The position numbers and the translations under genes are program-made. Below the pieces are notes generated by a model. That model saw only the letters and a list, made by a program, of their open reading frames with translations. It was not told the DNA's origin and made no database searches. A DNA stretch of 64,000 bases from Methanosarcina horonobensis HB-1 = JCM 15518. GTDB lineage: Archaea; Halobacteriota; Methanosarcinia; Methanosarcinales; Methanosarcinaceae. Location: the NCBI RefSeq assembly GCF_000970285.1, contig NZ_CP009516.1, positions 2,025,036 to 2,089,035 on the forward strand, written 5' to 3'. This document shows, piece by piece, positions 61,210 through 64,000 of this stretch; within the stretch, counting starts at the first letter, position 1; every line of letters starts with the position of its first letter.

Positions 61210-62271
61210 ATGAAAGGATTTGCAATGCTTGGTATTGGGAAAGTGGGATGGATTGATGCTGAAAGACCTTCAGCAGGACCATATGATGCAATCGTTAGAC
61301 CTATTGCTGTTGCTCCGTGTACCTCAGATGTTCATACTGTCTGGGAAGGTGCGCTTGGAGACCGCAAAAACTTGATTTTAGGACATGAATCTGCAGGTGT
61401 TATAGATGAAATCGGATCAGAGGTCAAAGACTTCAAACCAGGCGATAAAGTAATTGTTCCTGCAATTACACCTGACTGGCGATCTATGGAGGCACAGGAT
61501 GGAGTACCTATGCACTCAAATGGAATGCTTGGTGGATGGAAATTTTCAAACTCCAAAAATGGAGTCTTTGCAGAATATTTCCATGTAAATGATGCAGACA
61601 TGAATTTAGCTCTACTTCCAGAAGGAATGCCCCTCGAACAGGCTGTCATGCTATCAGATATGGCAACTACCGGAATACAGGGTGCAGAAATGGCAAAAAT
61701 TAAAACGGGCTCTACAGTTGCAGTCATAGGAATTGGTCCCGTTGGTCTGATGGCAGTGGCAGGTGCAACTATTCTTGGTGCAGGCAGGCTCTTTGCAATA
61801 GGAAGTCGGAAAGCCTCTGTTGATCTTGCTCTGGAATACGGAGCATCTGAAATTATTGACTACAGAAAAGGTGGACTTGTTGAACAGATTCTTGAAAAGA
61901 CGAATGGAAAAGGTGTGGACTCTGTAATCATAGCAGGAGGAAATGAAAACACAATTTCGGATGCAGTCAAAATTGTAAAACCTGGAGGCACTGTATCAAA
62001 CGTCAACTACTACGGAACCGGAGACATACTTCCCATTCCACGTATTGAATGGGGGGTGGGTATGTCTCACAAAGACATACGTGGTAGCCTGACAACCGGA
62101 GGTCGTCTGAGAATGGAAAGAATGGCAAACCTATGTACCTACGGAAGAATAAAACCGGAAAAAATGGCCACCCACGTATTCAAAGGATTCGACAAAATAG
62201 AAGATGCTCTCATGCTCATGAAAAATAAACCAAGAGATCTGATCAAACCTGTTGTTCTTCTGGATAAATAA
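61210..62271 (+). CDS. Zinc-dependent NAD(P) alcohol dehydrogenase, copy 2
   Basis: 353 residues, differing from copy 1 at roughly 25 positions (for example GHESAG for GHEAVG, and LGGWKFSNSKNGVF for LSGWKFSNFKSGVF). All zinc and cofactor residues are kept. The DNA of the middle of the gene (about 61590-61795) is identical to copy 1, while the ends are more diverged, which suggests gene conversion. The shared stretch reaches from about 80 bp upstream to beyond the stop hairpin. The two copies may differ in regulation rather than in reaction. Confidence 0.88.
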   Translation: MKGFAMLGIGKVGWIDAERPSAGPYDAIVRPIAVAPCTSDVHTVWEGALGDRKNLILGHESAGVIDEIGSEVKDFKPGDKVIVPAITPDWRSMEAQDGVPMHSNGMLGGWKFSNSKNGVFAEYFHVNDADMNLALLPEGMPLEQAVMLSDMATTGIQGAEMAKIKTGSTVAVIGIGPVGLMAVAGATILGAGRLFAIGSRKASVDLALEYGASEIIDYRKGGLVEQILEKTNGKGVDSVIIAGGNENTISDAVKIVKPGGTVSNVNYYGTGDILPIPRIEWGVGMSHKDIRGSLTTGGRLRMERMANLCTYGRIKPEKMATHVFKGFDKIEDALMLMKNKPRDLIKPVVLLDK

Positions 62272-62281
62272 GCGAGTCAAT

Positions 62282-62330
62282 TATCCCTTCCAAAACTCTT
62301 CACAAAGCTAAGAGTTTTAAGGAAGGGGTA
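62282..62330 (+). terminator. Hairpin after alcohol dehydrogenase copy 2
   Basis: TATCCCTTCCAAAACTCTT pairs with AAGAGTTTTAAGGAAGGGG plus TA, with a 2-nt bulge. Stronger than the hairpin after copy 1, and with paired changes (CTCTT/AAGAG here, ACTTT/AAAGT there), which supports a real stem. Confidence 0.65.
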
Positions 62331-62364
62331 TTCTCGCCTTATGTAAGGGATTGATCAGATAGGA

Positions 62365-62515
62365 TAGAGTCGTAAAAACCCTGCAGAGTGCACCTTCTAA
62401 AGCTGCAAAAATCACGGGTTTTTAATTTTACATTCCTTAGCCCTTTTCTTAACAAACCTATTCGGGGGAGATTTAAGCAGACCGCCAGCAGGAAAAGTAT
62501 ATTAAAATAGAAAAT
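62365..62515 (+). repeat. Interspersed hairpin repeat
   Basis: CCCTGCAGAGTGCACCTTCT, AAAATCACGGGTTTTT, TTCGGGGGAGATTTAAGCAG and ACCGCCAGCAGG; the second arm is not found. Last copy with a core in the window. Confidence 0.72.
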
Positions 62516-62729
62516 AAGAGGGAATGAAAGAAGTTTCAGCATTTTTCTATAGTAATTATAAAAGCTAAAGTATGAGATTTCAATAAATCGTCTATAGAAT
62601 CTTGCCAGCAGCAACAGAGACGCGCTTCTGCAGAAAAGTAAAATATGGATTTCAGGCATCTTTTTCAGACACCTTTGTTTCAGATACCTGTTATATCAGG
62701 CATATCTTTATTCTATACTTTTAAAATCT

Positions 62730-63080
62730 TTACTTAATATAGCCTTTCCGCTCAAGCCATTCGACCTGAGGTCTTGTATATTTCCAGATTACTTCGGCTT
62801 TGGAGTCCTGGATTTCCCAGGGATTGGCTATGACAACATCGCCTTCGCGGATCCACATCTTCTTCTTTTTAGAACCTGGAATCCTGCCCATGCGAACGAC
62901 TCCATCCATACATTGAAGCGTTACCCTTTTCGAACCTAGTAAACTCGCAACCGTTGCCAGGACTTCATTTCGGTCTTTGCGGGGGATTCGTACCCTTGAT
63001 ACTTCAGGGGTATCTCCTGCATTTACTGGTTTGTTTGATCCCGATTGTCTTTTTCTAATAGTGCTTCTGTAATTAGCCAG
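62730..63080 (-). CDS. Translation initiation factor aIF-1A, apparent CTG start
   Basis: 116 residues when read from CTG at 63080 as Met: [17 protein letters not shown], then [54 protein letters not shown] and [20 protein letters not shown]. This is a full S1/OB-fold archaeal IF-1A, which sits in the ribosomal A site and, with aIF1, controls start-site selection. No in-frame ATG, GTG or TTG lies between the upstream TAA and residue 58. GGAGG at 63088-63092 has 7 nt to the CTG; the ATT nearer by is only 1 nt away. An ORF finder limited to usual starts misses the gene. The factor call is very safe; the exact start is inference. Confidence 0.88.
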   Translation of the reverse strand: MANYRSTIRKRQSGSNKPVNAGDTPEVSRVRIPRKDRNEVLATVASLLGSKRVTLQCMDGVVRMGRIPGSKKKKMWIREGDVVIANPWEIQDSKAEVIWKYTRPQVEWLERKGYIK

Positions 63081-63087
63081 ATTAATT

Positions 63088-63092
63088 CCTCC
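63088..63092 (-). promoter_or_regulatory. Shine-Dalgarno site that fixes the aIF-1A start
   Basis: AAGGAGG on the minus strand followed by AATTAAT and then CTG. A five-codon out-of-frame ORF (ATGTCAAGGAGGAATTAA) spans the site and ends one base before the CTG. Confidence 0.7.
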
Positions 63093-63306
63093 TTGACATA
63101 CTTATGTTAATTTGTTTAGAAGTAGTGTATTGAATAATTCGTACCGGTTCCCATTATCTATGCCGGTTTGTTCTTACTTTTTCTTTCCTCATGAGGTGGA
63201 AACAAGTAAAGAAACAAAGAGAATAAACCAAAAAAAACAAAAAGAAAAGATGAATCAGGCGTTAATGTAACTTTAATGACAAATTAACACCTGATGCAGA
63301 TTATCC

Positions 63307-63489
63307 TTAAAATTTCCTGTGGTTAGGAAGACATTCCCTGCAATACACTGGTCTTCCTTCGGTGGGTTTGAACGGTACCTCAGTTTCAACACCGCAGTCA
63401 GAACAGGTCACTTTTGTCATTTCCCTTGGTCCGCTGTTACCGCGGAAACCTCCGGAATTTCCCCTGAAATTTCTGTCATTAAAAGCCAT
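63307..63489 (-). CDS. CxxC zinc protein (CxxC-x17-CxxC type)
   Basis: 60 residues. A basic Gly/Asn/Arg-rich N-terminus (NDRNFRGNSGGFRGNSGP) resembles an RGG-type RNA-binding tail. A zinc domain follows: TCSDCGVETEVPFKPTEGRPVYCRECLPNHRKF, two CxxC pairs 17 residues apart. This small family is common in Methanosarcina and is probably RNA-associated, as judged by the RGG-like tail. GGAGGTGAAA lies directly before the ATG. A second copy begins at the right window edge. Confidence 0.8.
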   Translation of the reverse strand: MAFNDRNFRGNSGGFRGNSGPREMTKVTCSDCGVETEVPFKPTEGRPVYCRECLPNHRKF

Positions 63490-63963
63490 TTTCGTTTCAC
63501 CTCCGCTTGTAGCGGATATTTAATAATTTTAAAAACAAGATTGTATATCCCCTAGATTAAAAACAAAAATCGGTTTTTAATAACAGATCATACGTCTCTT
63601 TATTTTCAATACATACATCATACAGTCAAATTACATAAAGGTGCTTATACAAAAGAGAGCTCACTCTCTCAACGTAGAGAACTCTTTTTTTAAACATAGT
63701 TTACAGAGAAGGTAGCAGCCCATTTTTTGATGTTATGCTTTTGAAACCAGGATTGCTTGAAAAATTTTCACTATCCTTTAAAAACAGCCACTTCAATGCC
63801 AAAAGATCACTAAATTACATAACAATTGGCTCTGTAAAGTGCTCCTTCTCAAACTGTAAAAGGTCACAGGTATAATAATTATATTTTAAGACAGCCTCTA
63901 AGATAGACCTCAAAAAGTGGAAAAGAAAAAAGTGTTGATGTAACTCAGTTACATAAACAACAT
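63490..63963. other. Leader region between CxxC genes, with a repeat fragment
   Basis: 474 bp without a gene. It contains the likely long leader or promoter of the CxxC gene and, at about 63825-63880, a short fragment of the interspersed repeat (CTCTGTAAAGTGCTCCTTCT and GGTCACAGGTATAATAATTA). Confidence 0.45.
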
Positions 63964-64000
63964 TTAGTATCTGTTTTCTCTGGATTTCCTGTGGTTAGGA
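63964..64000 (-). CDS. Second CxxC zinc protein, C-terminal end only
   Basis: The last codons read PNHRKSRENRY and TAA. PNHRK and 17 bp of DNA are the same as in the end of the gene at 63307-63489. The rest of the gene lies beyond the window. So the CxxC genes form a tandem pair or more. Confidence 0.6.
   Translation of the reverse strand, partial: PNHRKSRENRY

Overview
The window reads as a chromosomal segment of a methanogenic archaeon of the Methanosarcina group. The grounds are an archaeal-type threonyl-tRNA synthetase, aIF-1A, a geranylgeranyl-reductase-family flavoprotein, PKD and beta-propeller surface proteins, small CxxC zinc proteins, a HEAT-repeat protein of the Methanosarcina type and AT-rich intergenic DNA with archaeal TATA-like boxes. 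The genus is inferred from protein resemblance; no rRNA or tRNA gene was seen.

Layout. 0-30 kb is mostly ordinary chromosome: YqhA-like protein (cut by the window edge), PepD peptidase, NUDIX hydrolase, a double ferritin-like protein, a tandem pair of paralogous membrane proteins with a 20-bp iteron array upstream, a split HhH-GPD glycosylase-like locus, a secreted deacetylase with a broken C-terminus, a RelE-type TA pair, MarC, an AlbA_2 protein, two translationally coupled tiny zinc ribbons, PEP synthase, a GuaD-like deaminase, a GGR-family reductase, a PAPS-reductase-like/ferredoxin protein, an AI-2E-type permease, ThrRS and an SF2 helicase. 30.4-32.1 kb is non-coding, rich in inverted repeats, and looks like decayed mobile DNA. 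An IS5-type element (32088-32945) truncates a HEAT-repeat gene.

34.5-41.6 kb is the most notable block. A three-gene operon with overlapping stop/start codons encodes a DNA methyltransferase, a NurA nuclease and a HerA ATPase. Divergent from it is a 635-aa protein with an HD-like N-terminal region lacking the HD dyad and a PD-(D/E)XK-like C-terminal site. I propose this as a candidate modification-linked defence system.

41.7-62.5 kb is an accessory island of toxin-antitoxin genes, whole and broken (HicAB, orphan HicB, TumE-like, MntA/HepT, Fic), an AAA/DUF4143 ATPase, a frameshifted surface protein, two near-identical alcohol dehydrogenases, two methyltransferases and a TrmB regulator. More than 20 copies or fragments of one AT-rich intergenic repeat, all in the same orientation, lie between the genes. 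The best copies can pair GACCGCCGG with CCGGCGGTC across about 60 nt.

The right end (62.7-64 kb) returns to core genes: aIF-1A, which has a strong Shine-Dalgarno but no ATG/GTG/TTG start and appears to begin at CTG, and two copies of a CxxC zinc protein (one cut by the window edge). No CRISPR array was found.
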